A stretch of 27,578 nucleotides of DNA from positions 1-27,578 of the IMG/VR virus record IMGVR_UViG_3300025168_000513; one strand, written 5' to 3'. Shown piece by piece: positions 11,411 to 18,541 of the stretch. Origin of the DNA: a virus. The first letter of the stretch is position 1. Each line of letters opens with the position of its first letter. The position numbers and the translations under genes were made by a program. Under the pieces are notes generated by a model that saw only the letters and a program-made list of their open reading frames with translations, ran no database searches and had not been told where the DNA came from.

Positions 11411-11785
11411 ATGAAAGACGATCTAACAGAGAAACAACGAGCCTTAGTAGATACAATAGTAGCTACAGGGTGTAGTATAACAGAAGCTGCTAAAACAGCA
11501 GGATATTCAACAGCTATTAGCAAAGATTCAGCGAGAGTAAGTGCTTCTCGCACACTACGTTTACCAAAGGTACAACAGTATATGCAACAACGGATTGCAC
11601 AAACTCTTGGACTTGGCGCAGTAAGTGCGAGTAAAAGACTTATCGAGCTATCTACAGGAGCTAGAAGTGAATACGTTCAGCTAGAAGCTAGCAGAGATAT
11701 TCTCGATAGAGTAGGATTGAGGACACCAGACAAGGTATCACACAATATACAGGGGGAGATTAAAATTAATATAGATCTAACGTGA
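11411..11785 (+). CDS. terS: terminase small subunit
   Basis: A 124-residue protein with the typical layout: 'LTEKQRALVDTIVATGCSITEAAKTAGYS' (N-terminal helix-turn-helix, 5-33), 'RVSASRTLRLPKVQQYMQQRI' (linker), then an oligomerisation helix and 'LRTPDKVSHNIQGEIKINIDL'. The 'A---AGYS' turn and 'PKV--YM--R' are standard in terminase small subunits. It binds the packaging site and hands DNA to the large subunit. AAGG lies 5-8 nt before the ATG. It is the first gene of the late rightward region, 1043 nt upstream of the large subunit. Confidence 0.88.
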   Translation: MKDDLTEKQRALVDTIVATGCSITEAAKTAGYSTAISKDSARVSASRTLRLPKVQQYMQQRIAQTLGLGAVSASKRLIELSTGARSEYVQLEASRDILDRVGLRTPDKVSHNIQGEIKINIDLT

Positions 11786-11795
11786 GGTGTTGGTA

Positions 11796-11860
11796 CGCAC
11801 CCACACATTTAGAATCGTGAGATTCGGAGGGTGGGGGCGAAAATCATCAGCCATAGCTGA
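11796..11860 (+). repeat. two hairpins downstream of terS
   Basis: First structure: CACCC (11798-11802) with GGGTG (11829-11833), and CG/CG outside it (11796-11797 with 11838-11839), enclosing GAATC-GTGA-GATTC (11812-11825). Second: TCAGC-CATA-GCTGA (11847-11860). GC-rich in an AT-rich genome and just after the terS stop. No U-run follows, so it is not an ordinary terminator. A packaging (cos or pac) site or a processing signal is possible. The rest of 11786-11900 shows nothing coding. Confidence 0.45.
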
Positions 11861-11900
11861 CGAGTGGACTATCACAGACAACAGGGTTTAAAAAAGTACG

Positions 11901-12035
11901 ATGGCAAAGCAGAAGTTTACACATTTCATACCAAGAGATAAACCTAAGAAAAGAAAAGGCGTTCATACAAAGAGCCAAAACAAATCAGCCAAAAGACAAA
12001 AGAAACAACTTCGCTACAAAGGACAAGGGCGATAG
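11901..12035 (+). CDS. small basic protein, 44 residues
   Basis: A 44-residue frame: MAKQKFTHFIPRDKPKKRKG..., ending 'KKQLRYKGQGR'. It is strongly basic, with Lys and Arg in about two fifths of positions, so it likely binds nucleic acid or acts near packaging. Small proteins with this 'FTHF-PRDKPKKRKG' opening occur near terminases in marine podoviruses, as I recall. No strong ribosome site is seen. It is the only plausible gene in the 11786-12106 gap. Confidence 0.65.
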   Translation: MAKQKFTHFIPRDKPKKRKGVHTKSQNKSAKRQKKQLRYKGQGR

Positions 12036-12078
12036 ATTGCTTAAGTGCGTTTCAAAAAATTTTTTAGTTCTATAAGGT

Positions 12079-12106
12079 TCTCCTTTCAATTAAACAAAGG
12101 AGAGAT
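12079..12106 (+). promoter_or_regulatory. hairpin that masks a ribosome binding site
   Basis: TCTCCTTT (12079-12086) pairs perfectly with AAAGGAGA (12096-12103), with a U-G pair outside (12078 with 12104) and a 9-nt loop. The right arm is the Shine-Dalgarno of the gene starting at 12107. In the folded RNA the ribosome site is closed, so translation would need opening by a protein, an RNA, RNase or heat. AAAAAATTTTTT lies just upstream (12055-12066 region). The pairing is directly visible; control is inferred. Confidence 0.6.
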
Positions 12107-12316
12107 ATGAATTACAAAGTAAATATATGGCAAGATGACACTTTAAAAAGAGAGATTGTATATTCAGCAAACAATGATATACAAGCCATACAGATGGCAA
12201 GTGCTGCAACACCAGATGGATGCAGATCAACATACGAACAAATGGAGGAAAAATGCCCTACGGAAAAGGAACTTATGGTTCAAAAAAAGGAAGACCTGCT
12301 GCAAAAAGCAAGTTAG
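12107..12316 (+). CDS. hypothetical small protein behind the masked ribosome site
   Basis: A 69-residue protein: MNYKVNIWQDDTLKREIVYS..., then 'NDIQAIQMASAATPDG' and a polar Lys/Glu end. The N-terminal strand-strand-helix order ('YKVNIWQD', 'REIVYSAN', 'DIQAIQMAS') looks like a small compact fold. The last 64 nt overlap the next gene in another frame. AAAGGAG sits 4 nt before the ATG but is paired in a hairpin. Function unknown. Confidence 0.7.
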   Translation: MNYKVNIWQDDTLKREIVYSANNDIQAIQMASAATPDGCRSTYEQMEEKCPTEKELMVQKKEDLLQKAS

Positions 12317-12384
12317 CAGGAAAACAGAAAACATTACCAGAAGCTTTAAAAAAAAAGATCATAGCAAAAATGAAAAAGAAGTAA
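12253..12384 (+). CDS. small basic protein, 43 residues
   Basis: A 43-residue frame: MPYGKGTYGSKKGRPAAKSK..., ending 'IIAKMKKK'. GGAGG lies 4 nt before the ATG, and its stop overlaps the next start as TAATG, both strong signs of a real gene. 'PYGKGTYG-K-GRP' is a motif of many tiny phage proteins found among head genes. It is basic throughout and may be packaged with DNA or bind it; that is inferred. Confidence 0.75.
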   Translation: MPYGKGTYGSKKGRPAAKSKLAGKQKTLPEALKKKIIAKMKKK

Positions 12385-12671
12385 TGGCGACAAAGAAAGA
12401 AAAAGAACATATGAGGTGGGTTGCTGAGCTTGGTTGCTATTGCTGCGAACGCCCAGCTAACCTACACCATATAAGACCACCTGGAACTGGCATAGGAAGA
12501 CGTACAAGCCACTTCCATGTTATTCCGTTATGCCACGACCATCATCAAGGAAACTTCTCTATACATATGTCTAAGAAAGCATTTGAAGAAAAGTTTGGCA
12601 AAGAAGAAGAAATACTTAAGATAGTATTGGAAAGGGTTGAACAATTGAAATGTCGTTCCTCAATAATATAA
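12384..12671 (+). CDS. HNH nuclease, Ref-like
   Basis: A 95-residue protein; the ATG at 12384 overlaps the previous stop as TAATG. Motifs: zinc-type Cys cluster 'CYCCERP' (18-24), catalytic 'LHHIRPPGTGIGRR' (27-40) and 'HFHVIPLCHDHHQGNFSIH' (43-61), then 'AFEEKFG'. This order matches the RecA-dependent nuclease Ref and related short phage HNH enzymes. HNH proteins beside terminases often help cut DNA at the packaging ends, so a packaging or recombination role is plausible. Its length equals a single domain. Confidence 0.85.
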   Translation: MATKKEKEHMRWVAELGCYCCERPANLHHIRPPGTGIGRRTSHFHVIPLCHDHHQGNFSIHMSKKAFEEKFGKEEEILKIVLERVEQLKCRSSII

Positions 12672-12838
12672 GTTTAAAAGATCGTAATAGATTAAGAACT
12701 ATAGTTAAGAAAGTACATTTAAAAAATTATCCAACACACATGATAACAGACTACGAAGCTGATAAGCTTGTTGAAGCTTTTGGTGAAGAAACAATATACA
12801 ATCTGTTGAAAGCTAATGTTGGTGTAAATGTCGATTAA
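12650..12838 (+). CDS. hypothetical small protein between HNH and terL
   Basis: A 62-residue protein: MSFLNNISLKDRNRLRTIVK..., with 'HMITDYEADKLVEAFGEETIYNLLKANVGVN' at the end. It is helical and has the look of a small DNA-contacting or adaptor protein. It overlaps the HNH gene by 22 nt and terL by 11 nt, so it is translated with both. No family recognised. Confidence 0.7.
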   Translation: MSFLNNISLKDRNRLRTIVKKVHLKNYPTHMITDYEADKLVEAFGEETIYNLLKANVGVNVD

Positions 12839-14360
12839 TTTTAAATATAAACCTGAAGGTGTTGTATTAAAAGAATTTATGAAGTCTGACGACTTCTTTA
12901 GAGGACTGCGTGGTCCAGTAGGTTCTGGCAAATCAGTTGCTTGTTGTATTGAATTATTTAGACGAGCATTATTACAACAAAAGAATGCAGAAGGTAAAAG
13001 AAAATCTAGATGGGCTGTAATTAGAAATACAAATCCACAGCTTAGAACTACAACAATCAAAACATGGTTAGATTGGTTTCCAGAAGATACATGGGGGCAT
13101 TTCGCCTGGAGTGTTCCTTATACTCATAGAATCTTAGTTGGTGAACTTGATATAGAAGTTATCTTCTTAGCTCTTGATAGACCAGAAGATGTTAAAAAAT
13201 TACTATCATTAGAATTGACTGGCGTTTGGGTTAATGAAGCAAGAGAAATACCCAAATCAATTATAGATGCTTGTACTATGAGGGTAGGAAGATTTCCTAG
13301 TATGAGAGAAGGTGGAGCTAGTTGGTATGGAGTTATAGCTGATACCAATGCACCAGAAGAAGATCACTGGTGGCCGATCATGGCAGCAGATGTACCTGTA
13401 CCAGACCACATCTCTCGAGATGAAGCTTTAATGTTAATCAAACCAGATAACTGGAGTTTTCATACCCAACCCCCTGCTTTGCTAGAGAACAAAGGATCTG
13501 ATGGGTATATAACTGGTTATGAAGATAACAATAAAGCAGAAAATAAAAAAAACCTAACCAAACAATATTATAATAATATTATTAGAGGTAAAACAAAAGG
13601 ATGGATAGATGTTTATGTTTTAAATAAACTAGGATCTATTGAAGAAGGTAAACCTGTATATCACAGCTTCAAAGAAGAATTACACATTACAAAAGAAAAA
13701 ATAAATTTAGTACCAGGACAACCAATATGGATTGGAGTTGACTTTGGATTAACACCTGCTGCTGTGTTTGGACAAAGAACCTCAACTGGTAAATGGAATA
13801 TAGTAAATGAGCTTGTTTGTTTTGATATGGGTGTAATAAGATTCTCAGAATTACTGAGAGGAGAGATTGCTAAATTATACAAAGGATATGAAGTTATGAT
13901 CTATGGTGATCCTTCTGGAGATTTTAGATCACAAACAGATGAAAGAACTCCATTTCAAATTATGCGTAATCATGGATTGAAAGCTATACCTGCACCATCT
14001 AACGATGTTGCTTTAAGAATAGAAGCTGTTGATTCTACACTATCTAGATTAGTAGATGGCTCACCAGGATTTAATATGAATACAGATTGTATTAATCTTA
14101 AGAAAGGTTTTAATGGTGGTTATCATTATAGAAGACTACAAGTATCTGGAGATAGGTATGATGAGAAACCATTAAAGAATAGATACTCTCATGTTCATGA
14201 TGCTTTGCAATATTTAATGATGGGAGCTGGTGAAGGTAGAACAATGATGTCTGGTAAAATACAAACTCAGCCAACTGTTGCTAAGAAACAATGGGATGTA
14301 TTTCAAAAGCCAGGTGTAAGCAAAAGGAAAGTATGGGATATTTTCAAACGGAATGGTTAG
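12828..14360 (+). CDS. terL: terminase large subunit
   Basis: A 510-residue packaging motor. The ATPase domain has the Walker A loop 'GPVGSGKS' (29-36) and a Walker B-like strand 'LTGVWVNEARE' (130-140, with E137). The nuclease domain shows 'IGVDFG' (D305), 'IYGDPSGDF' (D361) and 'YSHVHDALQYL' (H456, D458), the three acids and partner expected for an RNase H-like nuclease. It pumps DNA into the procapsid and cuts it at the ends. It belongs to the terminase_6-type family of podoviruses. A 28-nt overlap joins it to the next gene. Confidence 0.96.
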   Translation: MSINFKYKPEGVVLKEFMKSDDFFRGLRGPVGSGKSVACCIELFRRALLQQKNAEGKRKSRWAVIRNTNPQLRTTTIKTWLDWFPEDTWGHFAWSVPYTHRILVGELDIEVIFLALDRPEDVKKLLSLELTGVWVNEAREIPKSIIDACTMRVGRFPSMREGGASWYGVIADTNAPEEDHWWPIMAADVPVPDHISRDEALMLIKPDNWSFHTQPPALLENKGSDGYITGYEDNNKAENKKNLTKQYYNNIIRGKTKGWIDVYVLNKLGSIEEGKPVYHSFKEELHITKEKINLVPGQPIWIGVDFGLTPAAVFGQRTSTGKWNIVNELVCFDMGVIRFSELLRGEIAKLYKGYEVMIYGDPSGDFRSQTDERTPFQIMRNHGLKAIPAPSNDVALRIEAVDSTLSRLVDGSPGFNMNTDCINLKKGFNGGYHYRRLQVSGDRYDEKPLKNRYSHVHDALQYLMMGAGEGRTMMSGKIQTQPTVAKKQWDVFQKPGVSKRKVWDIFKRNG

Positions 14361-14767
14361 TATATTTCTATGGAGAGCAAGATCACAGTGAATGGTTACA
14401 ATTTTTAAAAAAAGGTTTTAAACATTGTGGAGCTTTATCTTATTCAGCTAAATATGATTTGTGGATTCATTTAGAATATACTCATGTAGGAATAAGAATG
14501 TCTTATTTAGACAAGGAAGAAATATCTACAATACTTAATTACTTGAAAGACTATAAAGTATTAAGATGTCCTATTAAAGATGAATGGCAGCTCTTTAGAA
14601 TTAAAGATCTAACTTGTGTTGGATTTATTATGCGTCTTATAGGATTCTATAAATGGTATATCCTAACTCCATATCAACTTTATTGTGCGTTGATAAAAGC
14701 AGGATATAAGTCATTTTGGAAAGAACATGACAAAACCAAAGAAATCACTACAACAGATACTAGATGA
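14333..14767 (+). CDS. hypothetical protein, 144 residues
   Basis: A protein starting MGYFQTEWLVYFYGEQDHSE. I chose the ATG at 14333 over 14291, since the earlier one lies deeper in terL and adds only a frame shadow. It is rich in aromatic residues ('LVYFYGEQ', 'WIHLEYTHVG', 'YKWYILTPYQLYCALI') with several Cys, and has no obvious membrane span or motif. The last 41 nt overlap the next small gene. It sits in the head operon, so a packaging or assembly role is possible. Confidence 0.65.
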   Translation: MGYFQTEWLVYFYGEQDHSEWLQFLKKGFKHCGALSYSAKYDLWIHLEYTHVGIRMSYLDKEEISTILNYLKDYKVLRCPIKDEWQLFRIKDLTCVGFIMRLIGFYKWYILTPYQLYCALIKAGYKSFWKEHDKTKEITTTDTR

Positions 14768-14879
14768 TATGAGAGATCTTCATGATAAAGAAGATGATTT
14801 ACTTCAAGAAATGGAAGATGGATTCGGTTCATTAACATCTAGCGATCTTGATGATATTGATTTTGAAGACGAGGAGTAA
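14727..14879 (+). CDS. small acidic protein, 50 residues
   Basis: A 50-residue frame: MTKPKKSLQQILDDMRDLHD..., then 'KEDDLLQEMEDGFGSLTSSD' and an acidic end 'DDIDFEDEE'. It is among the most acidic proteins here. Its last codons (GACGAGGAG) contain the ribosome site of the next gene, 1 nt further on. It overlaps the upstream gene by 41 nt. A short acidic helix next to strongly basic neighbours may be a chaperone or charge partner; this is a guess. Confidence 0.65.
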   Translation: MTKPKKSLQQILDDMRDLHDKEDDLLQEMEDGFGSLTSSDLDDIDFEDEE

Positions 14880-14880
14880 T

Positions 14881-15078
14881 ATGGGAAAAATATTTAAACC
14901 AAAACCACCACCAGTAGTAAAAATAGATCCAGCTATTAAGAAAGCTAAAGAAGAAGAAGAAAAAAGAAAACTTGAATTAGAAAAACAACAAGAATCATTT
15001 GATGCTAGAAAAGCTAGAGGAATGGTAGGATCAAGATCTTTATTTGGTAAACCTGGGGGCAAAGGTTATTTAAGTTAA
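14881..15078 (+). CDS. small basic protein, 65 residues
   Basis: A 65-residue protein: MGKIFKPKPPPVVKIDPAIK..., followed by a charged Lys/Glu helix and 'ARGMVGSRSLFGKPGGKGYLS'. The start at 14881 has GAGGAG 4-9 nt upstream; the longer frame from 14848 is not supported. Many podoviruses carry a protein of this Pro-rich start, coiled helix and Gly-rich end near the portal; the function is not known. The stop overlaps the next start (TAATG). Confidence 0.75.
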   Translation: MGKIFKPKPPPVVKIDPAIKKAKEEEEKRKLELEKQQESFDARKARGMVGSRSLFGKPGGKGYLS

Positions 15079-15353
15079 TGGTAGCAAAAGTTTATCAAAA
15101 TCCTAAAGGTGGACTTAATGCTAGAGGTAGAGCTTTCTTTAAACGTAAAGAAGGATCTAACTTAAAAGCACCAGTTAAAAAAGGTAAGAATCCTAGAAGG
15201 GTTTCTTTTGCTGCAAGGTTTGCAGGAATGAAAGGTGCAATGAAAGATAGTAAAGGCAGACCTACTAGAAAAGCCTTAGCATTAAGAGCTTGGGGATTTG
15301 GTAGTGTAGCTGCTGCAAGGAGTTTTGCAAACAACAATAAGAAAAAAACTTAA
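15078..15353 (+). CDS. DUF6321-like basic protein
   Basis: A 91-residue protein: 'NPKGGLNARGRAFFKRKEG', 'FAARFAGMKGAMKDSKGRPTRKALALRAWGF' and 'AAARSFANN'. This is the pattern I recall for DUF6321, a short basic domain in many viruses and phages. Repeated Arg, Lys and Gly point to nucleic acid contact, perhaps with packaged DNA. It forms a pair with the next basic gene, both coupled by TAATG overlaps. The name is from memory. Confidence 0.75.
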   Translation: MVAKVYQNPKGGLNARGRAFFKRKEGSNLKAPVKKGKNPRRVSFAARFAGMKGAMKDSKGRPTRKALALRAWGFGSVAAARSFANNNKKKT

Positions 15354-15727
15354 TGGCTGTTGCAAAAAAAACTAAACCTGCTTTATGGGCAAGAGCTAAA
15401 TCTCAAGCCAAAGCAAAAATGGGAGGCAAACACAGTGCTAGGGCTATGCAACTTGCTACAAAGATTTATAAGAAAGCAGGTGGAGGCTATAGAGGATCTA
15501 AGTCTTCATCGAACAAACTTAGTAAATGGGGTAAACAAAAATGGCAAACAAGCAGTGGTAAAAAATCAGAAGGCAAAAGAAGATATTTACCTAAAAAAGC
15601 TTGGAAAGCTCTTACGGCTAAAGAAAAATCAGCGACTAACAAGGCTAAAGCAAGTGGAAATAAAAAAGGAAAACAGTTCGTTAAACAACCAAAAGCTATC
15701 GCAGCGAAAACAAAAAGATTTAGATGA
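15353..15727 (+). CDS. DUF5872-like basic protein
   Basis: A 124-residue, very basic protein. 'ALWARAKSQAKAKMGGKHSARAMQLATKIYKKAGGGY' is followed by 'KWGKQKWQTSSGKK' and 'RRYLPKKAWKALTAKEKSATNKAK', and it ends in Lys/Ala repeats. The middle matches DUF5872, a domain I recall from large algal viruses as well as phages. It may bind DNA in the head or help the portal assemble; neither is shown by sequence. Another long frame at 15360-15743 is a shadow. Confidence 0.78.
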   Translation: MAVAKKTKPALWARAKSQAKAKMGGKHSARAMQLATKIYKKAGGGYRGSKSSSNKLSKWGKQKWQTSSGKKSEGKRRYLPKKAWKALTAKEKSATNKAKASGNKKGKQFVKQPKAIAAKTKRFR

Positions 15728-15804
15728 AGAAATTTATAAATAAAATAGTTTTAAAAATTAAAGTTTTTATTGTAGAACTTAAAAACAAGTGGAGAAAAAA
15801 ATAA
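15724..15804 (+). CDS. 26-residue amphipathic peptide before the portal
   Basis: A frame of 26 codons, MKKFINKIVLKIKVFIVELK and a basic end. Its ATG overlaps the upstream stop as ATGA and its stop overlaps the portal start as TAATG, so it is joined on both sides as real genes here are. The peptide alternates hydrophobic and Lys residues, like a membrane-active helix. It also carries the portal's GGAG. Its main purpose may be to link translation across the gap. Confidence 0.45.
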   Translation: MKKFINKIVLKIKVFIVELKNKWRKK

Positions 15805-17354
15805 TGGAATACACAATTGACGATTCACCAAGAGTAGATACTAAAGATAAAGCAACTAGTATATTAGAAAAATATAAAGAAGCTGTATCAGTTAAAGATC
15901 ATTGGAGAGAAAAATTTGAAGAAGCTTATGAGTACTGTCTTCCAAACAGAGAATCTTTTTATGATGAATCGCCAGGACAAAGAAGAACAGATAAAATATT
16001 TGATGAAACAGCAGTAGTAGGAGTACAAGAATTTGCATCAAGATTACAATCTGGTATTGTTCCAACCTTTGCTAGATGGGCAGATTTTCAAGCAGGTGTA
16101 GAAATACCAGAAGAAGAAAGATCACAAGTAAATTTACAGTTAGATAAAATTACAGAATATGTTTTTGAAGTATTACAAAACTCTAACTTTAATCAAGAAG
16201 TACACGAAGCATTTATGGATCTTGCTGTAGGTACTGGGTGTATGTTAGTTGAAGAAGGAGATGCTGTTAATCCTGTAAAATTTACAGCTGTACCATTACC
16301 AAAAGTATGTTTGTTAAATGGACCAGATGGTAAGATTGATACTGTTTATAGAACTAGAAAAGTAAAACCAGAACACGTTTCTGTTTTATATCCTAAAGCA
16401 GTTATGCCAGAAAATTTTGATTTGTTACAACAAAAAAAAGAATTAACAATTATAGAAGCTGTTTATAAAATACATAAAGAAAATGAAGAAAAATATAAAT
16501 ATTGTGTAGTCTTAGAAAATCCTAAAGCTGTAATCTTTGAAGAAGAATATGAAGGCGAAGGATCTAATCCATATTTAGTATTTAGATGGAATAAGGCATC
16601 TGGCGAGGTGTACGGTAGAGGCCCAGTATTTAATGCCATGGGGGCAATTAAAACTTGTAACTTAACTGTTGAATTAATATTACAAAATGCACAGATGTCA
16701 GTAAGTGGTGTTTATACTTATGAAGATGATGGTGTAATTAATCCAGATAATATTGCTTTAGTACCTGGTTCATTAATACCAGTAGCACCAGGATCAAGAG
16801 GATTAAGTGCTATACAATCTGCATCTAACTTTGATGTAGCTCAATTAGTATTACAAGATATGAGAGCTAATATTAAAAAAGCTTTATACATGGAAGCTCT
16901 TGGAAGACCAGAAGGAACTCCAATGACAGCAACAGAAGTTTCAGAAAGAATGGCAGATCTATCAAGACAAATTGGTTCTTCTTTTGGAAGACTACAATCT
17001 GAGTTTATACACCCATTGTTAAAAAGAATTATTAGAATATTATCTAAACAAGGTAGAATAGAATTACCAAAAGTAAATGGTAGAGAAGTTAAAATAGGAG
17101 CTAGATCTCCATTAGCACAAGCTCAGCATATGCAAGATGTTTCAGATATAAATAGATTTAATGAAATTATTGCAGGTACATTTGGACCACAAATGATTAA
17201 TGTAATTGTTAATCAAAATGAAACAGCAAAATACTTAGCAGAAAAAATGAACTTACCAGAAAAATTAATTAGAGATGAAGAAGAACAGAAACAGATAATA
17301 CAACAAATTAGTCAGTTACAAACTTCAGCAGGAGAAGGAGAGATACCACAATAA
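15804..17354 (+). CDS. portal (head-to-tail connector) protein
   Basis: A 516-residue protein of the T7 gp8-like connector family. Landmarks are 'YKEAVSVKDHWREKFEEAYEYCLP', 'DETAVVGVQEFASRLQSGIVPTFARWADF', 'GEVYGRGPVFNAMGAIKTCN' and 'TATEVSERMADLSRQIGSSFGRLQSEFIHPLL'. Twelve copies would form the ring at one vertex through which DNA is packaged and ejected. I chose the ATG at 15804, with GGAG at 15791-15794, over the GTG at 15789. Length is normal. The stop overlaps the next start as TAATG. Confidence 0.95.
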   Translation: MEYTIDDSPRVDTKDKATSILEKYKEAVSVKDHWREKFEEAYEYCLPNRESFYDESPGQRRTDKIFDETAVVGVQEFASRLQSGIVPTFARWADFQAGVEIPEEERSQVNLQLDKITEYVFEVLQNSNFNQEVHEAFMDLAVGTGCMLVEEGDAVNPVKFTAVPLPKVCLLNGPDGKIDTVYRTRKVKPEHVSVLYPKAVMPENFDLLQQKKELTIIEAVYKIHKENEEKYKYCVVLENPKAVIFEEEYEGEGSNPYLVFRWNKASGEVYGRGPVFNAMGAIKTCNLTVELILQNAQMSVSGVYTYEDDGVINPDNIALVPGSLIPVAPGSRGLSAIQSASNFDVAQLVLQDMRANIKKALYMEALGRPEGTPMTATEVSERMADLSRQIGSSFGRLQSEFIHPLLKRIIRILSKQGRIELPKVNGREVKIGARSPLAQAQHMQDVSDINRFNEIIAGTFGPQMINVIVNQNETAKYLAEKMNLPEKLIRDEEEQKQIIQQISQLQTSAGEGEIPQ

Positions 17355-17524
17355 TGGCAAAAAATATGAAACACTATTTTCAAAATGGTAAAGAACATAA
17401 AGGCAATAGTCACAAAATGTCAAATGGTAAACTACATAGTGGAGCTACACATAGTAAAACTAGTAAGCCTTTATTTCATTTTGGAAAACTATCTACAGCT
17501 GCTAAAAAAACTGCAAAGTCATAA
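17354..17524 (+). CDS. small His/Lys-rich protein, 56 residues
   Basis: A 56-residue frame: MAKNMKHYFQNGKEHKGNSH..., with repeated 'HKMSNGKLHSG-THSK' and a basic end. TAATG overlaps on both sides make it a sound gene. Six His, many Lys and Gly, and no hydrophobic core suggest a disordered, nucleic-acid-binding or metal-binding peptide. Its place between portal and scaffold genes implies a head assembly role; unproven. Confidence 0.7.
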   Translation: MAKNMKHYFQNGKEHKGNSHKMSNGKLHSGATHSKTSKPLFHFGKLSTAAKKTAKS

Positions 17525-17805
17525 TGAGTTGGGATGGTCTTAAACAAAAAAAACCAATTCCTGCAAAATCTATTGATGGTTACGTAAGAACAAACGATGA
17601 AGAACGTAATCTTAATAAAATATTTGCAGGTGTATTCAAGGATGATAATGGAAAAAAAGTTCTTGATTATATTAAATCAATTACAACAGAAGCTGTTGCT
17701 GGACCTAATATAGAAAGCAACAAACTATTTCATTTAGAAGGAATGAGATTTTTAACAGCAATAATACAAACAAGAATAAAAAAAGGAGAAAACGATGGTA
17801 GATGA
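17524..17805 (+). CDS. Bbp19-like phage protein
   Basis: A 93-residue protein. 'NKIFAGVFKDDNGKKVLDYIKSITTE' then 'FHLEGMRFLTAIIQTRI' follow the order F---F---G--VL--L, then G-R-----I, of the Bbp19-like family found next to portal and scaffold genes. The function is unknown. The stop overlaps the scaffold start by 11 nt and its 3' end carries that gene's AAAAGGAG. The family label is by memory of the pattern. Confidence 0.7.
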   Translation: MSWDGLKQKKPIPAKSIDGYVRTNDEERNLNKIFAGVFKDDNGKKVLDYIKSITTEAVAGPNIESNKLFHLEGMRFLTAIIQTRIKKGENDGR

Positions 17806-18541
17806 TAATGCAACAGCACCAATCGCCACAGAAGTTCAAGAACAAACTGTAAGCGATAAACCAGAATATGTACAAGACAAATTTTGGAATGTTGATAGAA
17901 AAGAAGTTAACTTAGAAAACTTAGCTTCAAGTTATAATGCTCTTGAAAAAAAACTAGGTTCAAGAACAGATGATCTTTCTAAACAAGTAAGACAAGACTT
18001 AGAACAAGAAAGATTAGGTAAAGTTCCAGAAGAATATAAAATTACTGTTCCAGAACTTCCAGAAAATGTAGATGTTTCGGTATCGGATGATATGGAAATA
18101 GTACAATGGTGGAAAGAAACAGCTAAACAAAACGGATTATCTCAAGAACAATTTGATCAAGGTGTTCAAGTGTTTATAGATAATGCAATGGCTACACTTC
18201 CAAATGTAGAACAAGAAATGCAAAAACTTGGTGATGCGTCAAAAGAAAGAGTAGAAGCTGCTGAGCTATGGTCAAAAAAAAATTTATCGCCAGAAGCTTA
18301 CAGTACTATTTCTAGTTTTGCAGCAACAGCTGATGGTGTAAAAGCAATAGAAGAAATAATGAAATTGACTAAAGATAGTCCTATGCCTAGCACACCTACA
18401 CAAGTATCTGTTACTCCAGATTTAGGAGATCTTAAATCTATGATGAATGATCCTAGATATTATGATTCAGGTAAAAGAGATGATAGTTATATTAAGCGTG
18501 TAACAGAGTTGTATGAAAAAGCATACGAAACAAAAAAATAA
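17795..18541 (+). CDS. scaffolding protein
   Basis: A 248-residue acidic protein. The Pro- and Glu-rich N-terminal half ('EYVQDKFWNVDRKEVNLENLASSYNALEKKLG') is followed by 'PEEYKITVPELPENVDV' and helical regions. The 'FW------VN---LA-SY--LE-KLG' and 'P--Y' pattern is standard for T7-like scaffold (capsid assembly) proteins, which guide the capsid shell and then leave. Its place just before the capsid gene agrees. AAAAAGGAG precedes the ATG. The end overlaps the next frame by 29 nt. Confidence 0.88.
   Translation: MVDDNATAPIATEVQEQTVSDKPEYVQDKFWNVDRKEVNLENLASSYNALEKKLGSRTDDLSKQVRQDLEQERLGKVPEEYKITVPELPENVDVSVSDDMEIVQWWKETAKQNGLSQEQFDQGVQVFIDNAMATLPNVEQEMQKLGDASKERVEAAELWSKKNLSPEAYSTISSFAATADGVKAIEEIMKLTKDSPMPSTPTQVSVTPDLGDLKSMMNDPRYYDSGKRDDSYIKRVTELYEKAYETKK

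Noticed and set aside
11835-11866. Hammerhead ribozyme core (CGAAA and CTGACGA are both present)
   Set aside because: Only about 14 nt separate the two motifs, too short for stems I and III, and no matching stem II is found.
12156-12383. Longer HNH gene from 12156
   Set aside because: The upstream part is a shadow of the genes at 12107 and 12253; the ATG at 12384 has the TAATG overlap typical of this operon.
12719-13060. 113-codon leftward frame opposite terL
   Set aside because: Antisense shadow of the terminase ATPase domain; no ribosome site and no family.
15360-15743. 127-codon frame parallel to the DUF5872-like gene
   Set aside because: It is the +1 shadow of a very A-rich gene; the other frame has a recognised domain and coupling overlaps.
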